Shown here piece by piece: positions 44,701 to 54,173 of a DNA stretch of 64,000 nucleotides; positions within the stretch are counted from its first letter, which is position 1; each line of letters opens with the position of its first letter. Made by a program: the position numbers and the translations under genes. The notes below the pieces were generated by a model. The model saw only the letters and a list, made by a program, of their open reading frames with translations. It was not told the DNA's origin and ran no database searches. The stretch comes from Methanobacterium sp. (GTDB lineage: Archaea > Methanobacteriota > Methanobacteria > Methanobacteriales > Methanobacteriaceae): assembly GCF_016217785.1 (NCBI RefSeq), contig NZ_JACRGA010000009.1, forward strand, positions 1-64,000, given 5' to 3'.

Positions 44701-46137
44701 ATGATGGTTCCTATAAATGCCAGCATAATCAACGTATCCCTACCAACAATATCAGTCTATTTTGGAGTAGGTTTAGCCACAGCCCAGTGGGTTCTAACCA
44801 GTTACCTCATCACCCTCCTGGGATTTGTGCTGTTTTTCTCACGTGCCGGAGACTTCTGGGGACAGGAACGGGTATATCTAGCCGGTTTGGCCGGGTTCGT
44901 GGTCACATCCCTGCTTTGTAGTTTATCACCGTCAATAGAATCACTGATTATTTTCAGGGGATTACAGGGCCTGGCAGCAGCTATGATGATCAGTGTTTCC
45001 ATGGCCCTGGTGAGAAAATCATTCCCCTCCCACCAACTGGGAAGGGCCCTGGGAATATATGCCGTGGCCATAGCCGCAGGTCTGGCACTGGGGCCCGCCA
45101 TCGGGGGGATAATGTCCGGATTTATGGGCTGGAGATCCATATTCCTGGTGAACCTGCCAGTGGGAATCCTGGACTTTGCCTTCTGTTACCTGATCTTAAA
45201 ACGCAGCCAGAAGAGTCCGGTTAAATGGGACATAGCCGGGACCGTACTCCAGTTCATATGCCTGTTTTTAACAGTGTACACCCTGACCATGGTGGAAAAT
45301 GCCAGCTACACCACCGCAATCATCACTGGAATCATGGCCCTGGGCAGCCTGGTTTTATTCATTTATCAGGAGCTCAGGACTGAAAATCCGGTGTTGAAGT
45401 TGAAACTCTTCAAAAACAGGAAGTTCAGTGCATTCAACCTCAGCCTGCACTTTAACTATTTATGTATGTATATGATGTTCTTTGCAGTGCCCTTCTATCT
45501 GCAGAAGGTGCTGCACCTTGATCAGTTCACCACTGGACTGGTATTAACCGCATCACCCGTCTTAATGATGACTGTATCCCCCATTAGTGGGATGATATCC
45601 GATAAATTCGGTTCAAGGTTCCCGGCATTCCTGGGTGGAGTGGTATCAGCAGTGGCCCTGCTTTCCATGACCCAACTATCAGTGAACTCCAATGCCTGGG
45701 ATGTTTTCTTCAGACTTGGTCTCCTGGGATTGGGGGCAGCACTCTTCCAGTCACCCATTAATAAGGCTATTATGTCAGAGTTACCCTCAGATAAAGCAGG
45801 TATGGCCTCTGGTATCCTAGCCACCACCCGAAACCTGGGTATGGTCTTTGCTGTGTGTTATGCCGGGCTGATACTCCACTCTGCCATCTCACCAGAATTA
45901 ATGCAGTCCAGTGAACTTTACGGACCAGCAGCAGCTAGTCTCACCAGTGGACTGCACCTGGTGGTGATCTTCGGAGCACTATTGAGCATGGGCATGGCAT
46001 TCTTATCCATTGCCGGAATTAAAAATAAGAAGGAATCAATAGTCAAATATGAAAAGGTGGCTATGGCCAAAACCATCCGTGTGGAAAAGAAGGTTGCAGG
46101 CACTATAAGTAACATAATGGTTATTATTAATGGATAA
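44701..46137 (+). CDS. MFS drug/solute exporter, 14-helix (DHA2) type; start uncertain
   Basis: At least 478 residues with about 14 membrane helices. Typical phrases: WVLTSYLITLLGFVLFFSRA, GRALGIYAVAIAAGLALGPA, GWRSIFLVNLPVGILDFAF, and LPSDKAGMASGILATTRNLG. DHA2 members export drugs or other solutes by proton antiport. In the same frame 44641-44700 encodes KITGYDKKWQILLALALGTM, which is the normal beginning of such proteins, yet no start codon precedes it in frame. ATG 44639 is one base out of register, so a one-base deletion or a rare start is likely. Tail after helix 14 is Lys-rich. Confidence 0.85.
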   Translation: MMVPINASIINVSLPTISVYFGVGLATAQWVLTSYLITLLGFVLFFSRAGDFWGQERVYLAGLAGFVVTSLLCSLSPSIESLIIFRGLQGLAAAMMISVSMALVRKSFPSHQLGRALGIYAVAIAAGLALGPAIGGIMSGFMGWRSIFLVNLPVGILDFAFCYLILKRSQKSPVKWDIAGTVLQFICLFLTVYTLTMVENASYTTAIITGIMALGSLVLFIYQELRTENPVLKLKLFKNRKFSAFNLSLHFNYLCMYMMFFAVPFYLQKVLHLDQFTTGLVLTASPVLMMTVSPISGMISDKFGSRFPAFLGGVVSAVALLSMTQLSVNSNAWDVFFRLGLLGLGAALFQSPINKAIMSELPSDKAGMASGILATTRNLGMVFAVCYAGLILHSAISPELMQSSELYGPAAASLTSGLHLVVIFGALLSMGMAFLSIAGIKNKKESIVKYEKVAMAKTIRVEKKVAGTISNIMVIING

Positions 46138-46262
46138 AATCTATTTGATTGATGATTCCATTGATTTATAAAGCTATTGATTGGCAATCTATTAATGGGG
46201 AAATCTATTGATTGGATGAATCTATTGATTGGATAACCCATTGAAGGGTAAATCTATTAAGG
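46138..46262. repeat. degenerate tandem repeats of AATCTATTGATTGGATR
   Basis: Units of about 17 bases, clearest at 46201-46217 and 46219-46235, with worn copies on both sides. They lie between the converging MFS and ATPase genes and include both stop regions. Confidence 0.6.
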
Positions 46263-47444
46263 GGGATAATAACCATCAAGCTCTTCTCTATGTTGCAGCC
46301 ATGTTTCCAGCATTAAATCACCTATTTTATAATTTTTTGCCTCGATATTGATTATTCCTTTGTTTTTAAGGATATCCAGATATTTGGCCAGGGTTCCCCT
46401 GGATAGATCCGTGGTTTCCATGAGTTCCGTCCACCTTTGGGGTCCGGATTGAGCAAGATTTATCAGAATCTCCTTCTCATGATTAGAAAGACTTCCCCAA
46501 ATTCGGATCCACATGATGATGATCTGATCCATTTTCTCAAAGAACGTTTCCTTAATCATATTTTCATCGTAAACTTCCCCTGCTGAAAGTGTATTGCAGA
46601 AACTATTAATATAAGCCGGTATTCCCCTGGTACATTGATAGAAACGTGCAAAACCATCACTGGTGAAATTTATTTCCGGTACCTTTTCCGATAGGTACCT
46701 CCTGGTTTCATCAGAGGAGAAGGGATCCACATTGAACTGGATCATTCGCCCCCCATAGGCTCCATTATTTCCATTAATCATCTCCACAATATCACTGGTT
46801 TTGGATGTGGAACCAGTGAAGATGTAGGTTACATTATCCTGCTCCTGGGTGTAGCTGCGGATCATCCAGAAAAATGCAGTGGGGTTATCCAGTTCCCCAA
46901 TGAGCTGGAATTCATCAATGATTACCAGAACCCCTTTCAGGTTTCCGGATGATGAATCCACTAATTTTTGGGGAAACTGCATGATAAAGTGGCTTAGTTT
47001 ATCGTAATCATCACTAACGTGGGGTATGTCAACTCCCATAATTCCCCCTGCTTCTTTAAAATCATATTTCTTCCAGTTGATTTTATGGAGGGTAGTTGTA
47101 AGCGATCTTTTTATTTTAGAGGGGTAGCTTTCTTTTTTTGTGAGAGATTGATTCAGCGAGGTTAAAATCTCCTTCATTATCAGTTCTTCAGTGATCTTGC
47201 CCTTCTGCACACCATAAATTCGTGAGATGTCCACGTAGGACACCAGTATGTTATCTGGAAGATCACTGGCCAGCTTCTTTAAGAGGTAGGTTTTACCAAC
47301 ACCTCTAAAGCCGGTTACCAGTATCTGTTCGGCAACATCTAAATTTAAAGCATTGATATAATTTTTTAATTTTTTAAGGTCTTTTTCCCGGTTATAGAAG
47401 AATTTATCCACATCCTGAGGGATCCCCATGGGTAAAATAGGCAT
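46257..47444 (-). CDS. archaeal AAA-type ATPase with winged helix
   Basis: 395 residues. Walker A LVTGFRGVGKTYLLKK (about 43-58), Walker B GVLVIIDEFQLIGEL (about 178), sensor IFTGSTSKTSD, and a C-terminal winged helix (QSGPQRWTELMETTDLSRGT). The layout is that of the archaeal ATPase/STAND-like group (MJ-type) common in methanogens and often near repeats. Role unknown; DNA-binding motor or signalling switch. Single gene. Confidence 0.8.
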   Translation of the reverse strand: MPILPMGIPQDVDKFFYNREKDLKKLKNYINALNLDVAEQILVTGFRGVGKTYLLKKLASDLPDNILVSYVDISRIYGVQKGKITEELIMKEILTSLNQSLTKKESYPSKIKRSLTTTLHKINWKKYDFKEAGGIMGVDIPHVSDDYDKLSHFIMQFPQKLVDSSSGNLKGVLVIIDEFQLIGELDNPTAFFWMIRSYTQEQDNVTYIFTGSTSKTSDIVEMINGNNGAYGGRMIQFNVDPFSSDETRRYLSEKVPEINFTSDGFARFYQCTRGIPAYINSFCNTLSAGEVYDENMIKETFFEKMDQIIIMWIRIWGSLSNHEKEILINLAQSGPQRWTELMETTDLSRGTLAKYLDILKNKGIINIEAKNYKIGDLMLETWLQHREELDGYYPP

Positions 47445-47770
47445 GATATCACATCTAATTTTAGTTCATTTTGTTATACTACAAGGTTTAAGTATTTTTT
47501 AATATACTAATCTATTTTATTATACCTGATAGTATAAGTATTTTATTTTTGACTAGTTCAAATTATTAGACTAGGTTTACTATTTTAACTATTACCCGAA
47601 CTTTCAACTAGAAATCGTTTTATATTTTCTAGAGCAAAAAATTCTTATTAACAATAATGTTAACTATGCGCCTTATTCGTTTTCATGGAACATTTATATT
47701 GCATCCAGTTAATTGATTATTAGAACGAGAAATTGTTTTATACCATATTTAATATAGGGGGTGGGTTTCT
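47445..47770. other. divergent promoter region
   Basis: 326 A+T-rich bases between diverging genes. TTTATATT at 47690-47697 suits the rightward DUF2085 gene, and GGGGGTGG at 47757-47764 is its ribosome binding site. Several ACTAG/CTAGT and TATTATA elements near 47505-47575. No gene. Confidence 0.4.
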
Positions 47771-48133
47771 ATGAAACAGGATTCAATGGTTTCAGATGAG
47801 TTTAAGGCTTTAAATTTAATATGTCACCGGATTCCTCAAAGAACATTTAAGATCAGAGGAAAGTATTTCCCAGTTTGTGCTCGATGCACCGGGTTTTATA
47901 TTGGTGCTTTTTCCTATTTTATCGGGGCTTATTTTGTCTATGTTGAATACACCCTATACCTGATTTTTATAGCATTTTTAATGATGATACCTGCATTTTT
48001 AGATGGTTTCACTCAACTGTTAGGATCCAGGGAGAGTGATAATAAATTACGCTTATTAACTGGACTGGTAGGGGGTGTTGGACTTGCAATTTTAGTTAAA
48101 GCTGTTAAATGGATGATTTTAATAAGTTTTTAA
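47771..48133 (+). CDS. DUF2085 membrane protein
   Basis: 120 residues. CHRIPQRTFKIRGKYFPVCA followed by RCTGFYIGAFSYF is the DUF2085 signature (conserved Cys-His-x-x-P and CARCTG). Three membrane helices (about 44-60, 63-85, 100-118). Cysteines lie at the membrane face and may bind metal. The function is unknown. Strong GGGGGTGG ribosome binding site. Confidence 0.88.
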   Translation: MKQDSMVSDEFKALNLICHRIPQRTFKIRGKYFPVCARCTGFYIGAFSYFIGAYFVYVEYTLYLIFIAFLMMIPAFLDGFTQLLGSRESDNKLRLLTGLVGGVGLAILVKAVKWMILISF

Positions 48134-48184
48134 TATTTATGGGATTCCGCTTTAATGATTATAATTTTAAAAATGGTGATTTAA

Positions 48185-48489
48185 ATGACAAAGATTTGTC
48201 CTAACTGTAAGACAGAAAATATTGATTCGGCTGATTTCTGCCAGAATTGTGGTGCAGAATTACCGAAATTTACCTATAATGTACCTCCAAGTGGAGAAAC
48301 CCCTGGAACTAAAAAAGGTGGATGGTGGGGTAAACAGACCACTCCGGTTAAGATACTCAATCCCTATACGTAATTACTGGTAAAGATGGGCAGGTTGCCT
48401 ACTATCTACAATTTGTAGATGATCCTGGTGACTTCAATAGTGACCAGGAATTGATGAACAGTATTGTAAACACCATTAAAATACAATAA
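48185..48489 (+). pseudogene. frameshifted zinc-ribbon / PsbP-like protein
   Basis: The first frame gives an N-terminal zinc ribbon (CPNCKTENIDSADFCQNCGA) and a linker, then stops at 48371. Another frame takes over: VITGKDGQVAYYLQFVDD and MNSIVNTIKIQ to 48489. This end matches the C terminus of the lipoprotein gene at 53206 (AYYIQF, ILNSVTI). The middle of the domain is missing, so an internal deletion plus frame loss is the best reading. The last 31 bases (48458-48488) are duplicated in tandem at 48489-48519. Confidence 0.6.
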
Positions 48490-48671
48490 CAGTATTGTAA
48501 ACACTGCAAAAATACAATAATAAACTTAAGGGATAAAAAAAAATTAAATTTAGGGGTTGATATTCACCCCCTATTAACACTTTTTTAGGTAAATAGCCGA
48601 TTTTTTAGCATTTACAACTTTTTTTAGGAAATAGATATTCCATTGGTAATGATATTTTGCGTAATGAATTT

Positions 48672-49112
48672 TTAATCAATTTTAACATTGAAGGTTTCTT
48701 TCTTCTCCAGTTTGGGCATGGTGACAGTGAGGACTCCGTCTTTAAAGCTGGCGGTGACATCATCGATTTTTACCTTAGCGGGTAATATGTAAGTCCGGGC
48801 AGCTGATCCGAATCGTCTTTCTTTCCTGTGGAAGGTTAATCCCTCTTCTTCACCTTCTTCCTCAGTTTCTTTGGAGAATTCTGCATTAATTTCCAGGGTG
48901 TCCTCGGTGAGATCGATTTTTATGTCTTCACGTTTAAAACCAGGCAGGTCAGTTTTGACCACCACTTCTTCTTCGTTTTCCATGACATCCATTGCTGGTT
49001 TAACTGGTCCCCCAGTGTACTCGGCTATGGCATTGTCCAGATCCACCTGTTTTTCCTTAATGGTCTTAATCATGTCATTAAACATGTTATCGACACCTTT
49101 TTTCTCATCCAT
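48672..49112 (-). CDS. small heat shock protein Hsp20
   Basis: 146 residues. N-terminal arm, then the alpha-crystallin domain (about 42-135): EVVVKTDLPGFKREDIKIDL, TFHRKERRFGSAARTYILPA, and ASFKDGVLTVTMPKLEKKE with the conserved GVL. A C-terminal strand ETFNVKID replaces the usual IxI. An ATP-independent chaperone that forms oligomers and holds unfolded proteins. GGGGGAT precedes the ATG. Confidence 0.95.
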   Translation of the reverse strand: MDEKKGVDNMFNDMIKTIKEKQVDLDNAIAEYTGGPVKPAMDVMENEEEVVVKTDLPGFKREDIKIDLTEDTLEINAEFSKETEEEGEEEGLTFHRKERRFGSAARTYILPAKVKIDDVTASFKDGVLTVTMPKLEKKETFNVKID

Positions 49113-49333
49113 TTAAAATCCCCCTTTTATTTTAATTAGATTTCCATACTACCAGTAAATATGGCAATTTCACCATGTTCTTGTGAGTTTTTATTATGTA
49201 ATTTAAGGTACATATTTTTTTTATTTACTGCACGTTTTAGTTTTTATTAACACACAGTTTTAAGATAAAATAAATCACAGACCTGGAACAAATAAAAAAA
49301 ATATACAGGGAAGTCTTTTATGTTAGGAGGATT

Positions 49334-49684
49334 ATGACTGGTGATCTATTAACACCCCCGGAGGAGTTTCAGGAGGAAACCCTGGATAATGTACTGGTAA
49401 GGTATTCAGGTTTCGGAAAGGATCTGTACCGGTTACTCCAGGAGAAACTCCCCCAAGTTTTCTCCAATCTCAGGTTTTACCAGTGGACCACCCACCAGTC
49501 AGAAGACAGTTACGCAGTGTACCTGGACCCTGATAATCCCCGGGAATCCTTTGCAATTCAACTGGACCCTCTTTGTGAAGTTATTGTAATATGGAACCTG
49601 AATATCCATACCGAAATAGGAACATGGTCCCAAGATCCAGAATTAGAATCCATTGTATTTATCCAAGAGGAATTTAAAGTTTAA
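49334..49684 (+). CDS. hypothetical protein, 116 aa
   Basis: Not recognised. Acidic and soluble: NVLVRYSGFGKDLYRLLQEK, TTHQSEDSYAVYLDPDNPRE and EVIVIWNLNIHTEIGTW suggest a small alpha/beta fold. A good site AGGAGGAT lies directly before the ATG, and the composition matches neighbouring genes, so it is a real gene. It precedes the UvrD-like helicase by 195 bases. Confidence 0.65.
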   Translation: MTGDLLTPPEEFQEETLDNVLVRYSGFGKDLYRLLQEKLPQVFSNLRFYQWTTHQSEDSYAVYLDPDNPRESFAIQLDPLCEVIVIWNLNIHTEIGTWSQDPELESIVFIQEEFKV

Positions 49685-49879
49685 TCAAAGTCCATAAAAC
49701 ATTTAATATCATACATAACCTCTATTTTTTTTGTATCTCAAATTTCTTTAATACTCATTTTACTCTCCAAATTAAAATAATAATTTTTATATAAAAGTTA
49801 TGCAATATTAATGTTTATACAATTAATTGCCGGCAATGCTGATAAAAATATCACTAAGTAAATATTTGGAGGTTTTAAG

Positions 49880-51676
49880 TTGGAGGGAAGGTTGTTTCCA
49901 TCAAGGGAAAAACTAGAAACATTCCATGATTTAAGTGAAGGAGAGCTTACATTTATTAATTTTTTAGATGATTACTTACCTGGTTACTGGAAGATTTACT
50001 GGCGACCTTTTTTTAATGGATCTCACCCTGATCTGGTTCTTTTAAACCCAGAAGGAGGTCTCATGATCTACAAGATCATTGATGGATCTTGCCAGAACAA
50101 CACCCCCAAAGCCAATAAAAAGCAGCTTGATTACTATCGCAATAAATTAATACAGGAGTTAGTGCCCGAAATCAGTGAAAAAATAGACCAGGACCCCAAA
50201 AGTTTTGTAATATTCAAAACTGGTATATACCTGCACCATATGGAAAGTTACCCTGCACAGATACAGTATGAAGAGTACCCTTACCTTACAGTTGCCGGAT
50301 GTGATGATTTAGATGAGGATAGTCTTTATCTGGTTGTTCCAGGTTATGACTTCAGGAAAGACAGATTCATGAATCCGGAATGGGCTCATAAACTGGAAAA
50401 ATGGTTGCATCCACCCTATCACCGTGATAGGAGAACTGGTATTGAACTGACCACACAACAGAAACAGCTCACCATACCTAAACCAGGACACCGCAGACTC
50501 CGTGGCGCCGCGGGTAGTGGTAAAACACTAGTTCTTGCCCAAAGGGCAGCTAAACTGGCTACGGGAAATCAAAAAGTCCTGGTGATAACCTACAACCGCA
50601 ACTTATGGTATTTCATTAAAGAAATGATAGAAGCAAGTCCTTACAACTTTGACTGGTCCAACATCACCTTCAGACATTTCCATGGATTCTGCAGGGACCT
50701 GTTAAATGAATTTTTTCTACCCACACCTTCCAGGTTCGATGATATTCTTCCGGTACTGGAAGAAGCACTTAAAAAAATACTGGAAGAATCAAATAACAAA
50801 GTACAGGAAGAATCAAATAACGAAGTACAGGAAGAATCAAATAACGATGTACGGGAAGAGTCAATTGAGACTAAAACCCTTGAAAAATTCAAATATGATG
50901 CCATACTAATCGATGAAGGACAGGATTACAGTTGGGAATGGTATAACTTCCTATCAAAGTTCTTAAATAACAGGAATGAACTTTTCCTGGTTTGTGATGA
51001 GAAACAGAATATATACGACCGTGAATTATCCTGGATTGATGGTGAGATGAAAAATGTCCAGTTCCGTGGTCGGTGGGCAGAACTAGACACCATCCACCGT
51101 CTGCCTAAAGAAATATCCCAACTGGCCAATGAATTCAGTGAAAAGTTTGGATTATCATCATCTGTTGAATTTGATTCTGCTCAAACCTTACTCTTTAATG
51201 ATAGGCCATCTTTTTTCAGATGGGATAATATTCAGGGTGAAAACTGGCTTGTTAAGGTTTATGAAGCATATAAAACATTCAGCCGGGAGGAAATATCTTC
51301 TAAAAAGAGGTTTAAACCTTCTGAAATTGTTATACTTCTTCCAAAAAATCAAATGGGAACAGAACTGGTGGAATTTTTTGACAATCACAACATTCCCTGT
51401 GACCATGTATTTCTTACCAAAAATAGTTCCAAATGGCGTAATAAAAAAATCTCATCCATAACAGATAAACGTCTGAAAATAAGTACAATACACCAGTTTA
51501 AAGGTTGGGAATCTCCCAATGTCATTCTATTAATCCCAGAACACTGGAATGGGGGTAATAAAAACCTGGACTCAGTGGTTTACACCGCTGTGACGCGAAC
51601 ACTACAGAATTTGATTGTTTTAAACTGTAATGATCGATATCGAGGATTTGGAGAGGACCTTAAAACTAGTTATTAA
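49880..51676 (+). CDS. UvrD-like superfamily 1 helicase with NERD-like N terminus
   Basis: 598 residues. N-terminal domain (about 20-130) resembles a nuclease-related NERD fold (HPDLVLLNPEGGLMIYKI), though without a clear ExK. Helicase: Walker A LRGAAGSGKTLVLAQRA (about 207-223), ITYNRNLWYF, DEGQD in AILIDEGQDYSWEW (about 340), STIHQFKGWES and VYTAVTRT (motif VI). Between motifs lies an in-frame 8-residue repeat (EESNNKVQ, EESNNEVQ, EESNNDVR; DNA 50783-50860). It probably acts in DNA repair or defence. TTG start at 49880 follows GGAGGT. Confidence 0.85.
   Translation: MEGRLFPSREKLETFHDLSEGELTFINFLDDYLPGYWKIYWRPFFNGSHPDLVLLNPEGGLMIYKIIDGSCQNNTPKANKKQLDYYRNKLIQELVPEISEKIDQDPKSFVIFKTGIYLHHMESYPAQIQYEEYPYLTVAGCDDLDEDSLYLVVPGYDFRKDRFMNPEWAHKLEKWLHPPYHRDRRTGIELTTQQKQLTIPKPGHRRLRGAAGSGKTLVLAQRAAKLATGNQKVLVITYNRNLWYFIKEMIEASPYNFDWSNITFRHFHGFCRDLLNEFFLPTPSRFDDILPVLEEALKKILEESNNKVQEESNNEVQEESNNDVREESIETKTLEKFKYDAILIDEGQDYSWEWYNFLSKFLNNRNELFLVCDEKQNIYDRELSWIDGEMKNVQFRGRWAELDTIHRLPKEISQLANEFSEKFGLSSSVEFDSAQTLLFNDRPSFFRWDNIQGENWLVKVYEAYKTFSREEISSKKRFKPSEIVILLPKNQMGTELVEFFDNHNIPCDHVFLTKNSSKWRNKKISSITDKRLKISTIHQFKGWESPNVILLIPEHWNGGNKNLDSVVYTAVTRTLQNLIVLNCNDRYRGFGEDLKTSY
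50783..50860 (+). repeat. 24-bp in-frame tandem repeat
   Basis: Just over three copies of a unit encoding EESNN(K/E/D)V(Q/R) inside the helicase gene. Length-variable linker; the reading frame is kept because the unit is a multiple of three. Confidence 0.8.
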
Positions 51677-52179
51677 AATATATGCCACTCTTTCACTAAA
51701 ATATTTATAGAAAGTGATTCATGAGAATCTAAAAGTCTAAAATTTATTAAAAAAAATTAATATAACTTCTTTTGATAAAAAAGACCTTAAAATTCCCCAA
51801 ATTACATTAACTTATATTATCAGTTATTTTGACTAAAATAGTTGATTTAGAGTTCTTTATAGATATAACGCCCCATTTATTCCTTTTAAGATAGGATAAG
51901 GAGGAGTATTTCACGGATAGAAACGATTCGAATAAGTCCATTTATGGGAAACAAGCTATAAATTGAGCTCATTTACTAAGAATACCAACGCAGCCAGCTT
52001 ATCCTTACATAGTTGATACGATAAGCCTAAAATGGGTCTTAAATTTAAAAAAAGGGTCTGTACATCCCCTTTTATAGTAAAAAATTCCATACCTTTATAA
52101 GACAAGTTGGTTCCATGTAGTGTAAGTCAAGAGAAGTCCTATAAAAAATTCTAATTTTTCGGGGCGTGGAGGCGATATA
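51677..52179. other. long leader/spacer before the cell-wall protein
   Basis: 503 bases. AAGGAGGAG at 51898-51906 is followed only by short frames with rare starts, so no gene is claimed. GGAGGCGAT (52168-52176) serves the next gene. The stretch could be a long 5' leader; no known riboswitch was recognised. Confidence 0.35.
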
Positions 52180-52986
52180 ATTAATAGATATTCTAGCTAT
52201 GCTATTGTATGCATGTTAAGCATGGTTATCGCAGTAGTCCCTATTGTGGGAGCTGTGGGTGACCAAAATTCAAATTCAAATTATGGAATTTCTTATGATG
52301 GTTTCCAAATTGGAGTTACTGGTGCTGATGTAAAAGCAACAGAAAATATGCTTCAGAACAACAAACCCTTCGGGGAGAACACTTCAAAAGTTCTGGGAGA
52401 TAATGGAAATAATTCCACTAACCAATCACAGATAATGCAACTTGGAGCCAATGGTGACAAGGTCAAAGAAATCCAGCAATGGTTAACTGATTACGGATAT
52501 TACTCTGGAGATATAGACGGTGAATTCGGTGCAAGCACTGATAAAGCTGTTAGGGATTTCCAAACAGAATCCGGTTTAATAGTTGACGGTGTTGTAGGTA
52601 ATGACACTGAAAAAGCTATGGAAACCTGGGATCAACATGTAGCTGAAGTTCAGGCCGCATCTGATGAAGATACCAGTACTGACACTACAACAAGCTCAAA
52701 AACTTCAACATCTTCCAAGAAGACCTATGCAACTACTGTTCGAAGTTACAGTAGCAGTGGTTACAGTGGAGATTGTTGGGATGTTAGTAATGCAATGTAC
52801 AGTCAATTAACTTCATCCGGTCAAAAAGCTCGGATTGTTCAGTACGCAAACAGCTACGTTAACAACCACAGATCTGTTGAGGTCTGGAATGGTAATAGCT
52901 GGGTTGATGCTGACTACTCTGGCCAGGCTTGGGTAGGTCAACCTACTGCTCACAGCAGCTCAGCACAAGTGATAGCAAGTAGTTAA
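52180..52986 (+). CDS. secreted peptidoglycan-binding / transglutaminase-like protein
   Basis: 268 residues if begun at ATT 52180, behind GGAGGCGAT. That start gives a full signal peptide (NRYSSYAIVCMLSMVIAVVP); the first ATG, 52213, would cut it in half. PG_binding_1 domain (about 88-150): LGANGDKVKEIQQWLTDYGY, VRDFQTESGLIVDGVVG. Ser/Thr linker, then a transglutaminase-like fold (about 185-268) with Cys in SGDCWDVSNAM, His in NNHRSVEVW and Asp in WVDADYSG. It recalls pseudomurein endopeptidases (Cys-His-Asp), so it probably remodels pseudomurein outside the cell. Confidence 0.78.
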   Translation: MNRYSSYAIVCMLSMVIAVVPIVGAVGDQNSNSNYGISYDGFQIGVTGADVKATENMLQNNKPFGENTSKVLGDNGNNSTNQSQIMQLGANGDKVKEIQQWLTDYGYYSGDIDGEFGASTDKAVRDFQTESGLIVDGVVGNDTEKAMETWDQHVAEVQAASDEDTSTDTTTSSKTSTSSKKTYATTVRSYSSSGYSGDCWDVSNAMYSQLTSSGQKARIVQYANSYVNNHRSVEVWNGNSWVDADYSGQAWVGQPTAHSSSAQVIASS

Positions 52987-53000
52987 GCGCATATCACAAC

Positions 53001-53024
53001 ATTAGAATAGACCTATATTCTAAT
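53001..53024 (+). terminator. hairpin ATTAGAATA / TATTCTAAT
   Basis: Nine-base perfect stem with a six-base loop, about 15 bases after the stop of the cell-wall protein gene. First of two hairpins. Confidence 0.5.
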
Positions 53025-53037
53025 ATAAACCTGTATT

Positions 53038-53080
53038 CAACAGTTTCACTCGGAAACTGTTGGACCTTTACATATTTTTT
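53038..53080 (+). terminator. hairpin plus T tract
   Basis: CAACAGTTTC (53038-53047) pairs with GAAACTGTTG (53053-53062) around a five-base loop, followed closely by a T10 run. It looks like an intrinsic terminator, a form less usual in archaea. Confidence 0.7.
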
Positions 53081-53205
53081 TTTATTATTTTTTTAAAAAA
53101 TTTAGTCTTATTTTATGGTATCTTACTTTTTGTGATACGAATATGACCACATGGTCCCATATTTTTGGTAAAAAAAAATAAAGAAAGGTTCTTTTAGTCT
53201 ATCCC

Positions 53206-53781
<576 letters not shown>

Positions 53782-54173
53782 AATAGCCCTCCTCTTGATT
53801 TACTCCCCTCAAATTAATATTCCAATTATGGCTTATTGTCACATTAAAATAAGTTTTACACAGGTTATTGTGATGTTTTTCACCAAGATTGTTAGAGAGT
53901 GTAAAATTGGATTGGTTGAGGAAATACAATGAAAGAAATCTACACATTTTTCAGTGGTTATAGTGTTAAGGTAAGGTTCCACACAGGACGTTCTAATTCC
54001 AGGGCGATTCTTTCCATTAAGTCCTTTAATTTCTTTTTAACCATTCATTATGTACATCGGGGCTTGGATACCCATCATCATTTTTTTTTAGATTCAATCT
54101 ACTGTTTGTTAGTAAAATATATTGTTAAGTTAGAACAATTTAATTATAATCAATTTTATCAGGCATAAAGGAG
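53782..54173. other. divergent spacer, no supported gene
   Basis: 392 bases between the lipoprotein and the adhesin gene. A 79-codon plus-strand frame from 53929 has no ribosome binding site and no family resemblance, and is not taken as a gene. A TATA-like TAAAATATATTG at 54113-54124 precedes the adhesin gene. Confidence 0.45.

Noticed and set aside
46138..46262. Tandem repeats as a CRISPR array
   Set aside because: Units are about 17 bases, adjacent without spacers and degenerate; no cas genes in the window.
51898..51960. AAGGAGGAG followed by a possible very short gene
   Set aside because: Only 17-codon frames with rare starts follow; too weak to call.
53929..54168. 79-codon plus-strand frame before the adhesin gene
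   Set aside because: No ribosome binding site, His/Phe-rich text without family resemblance.
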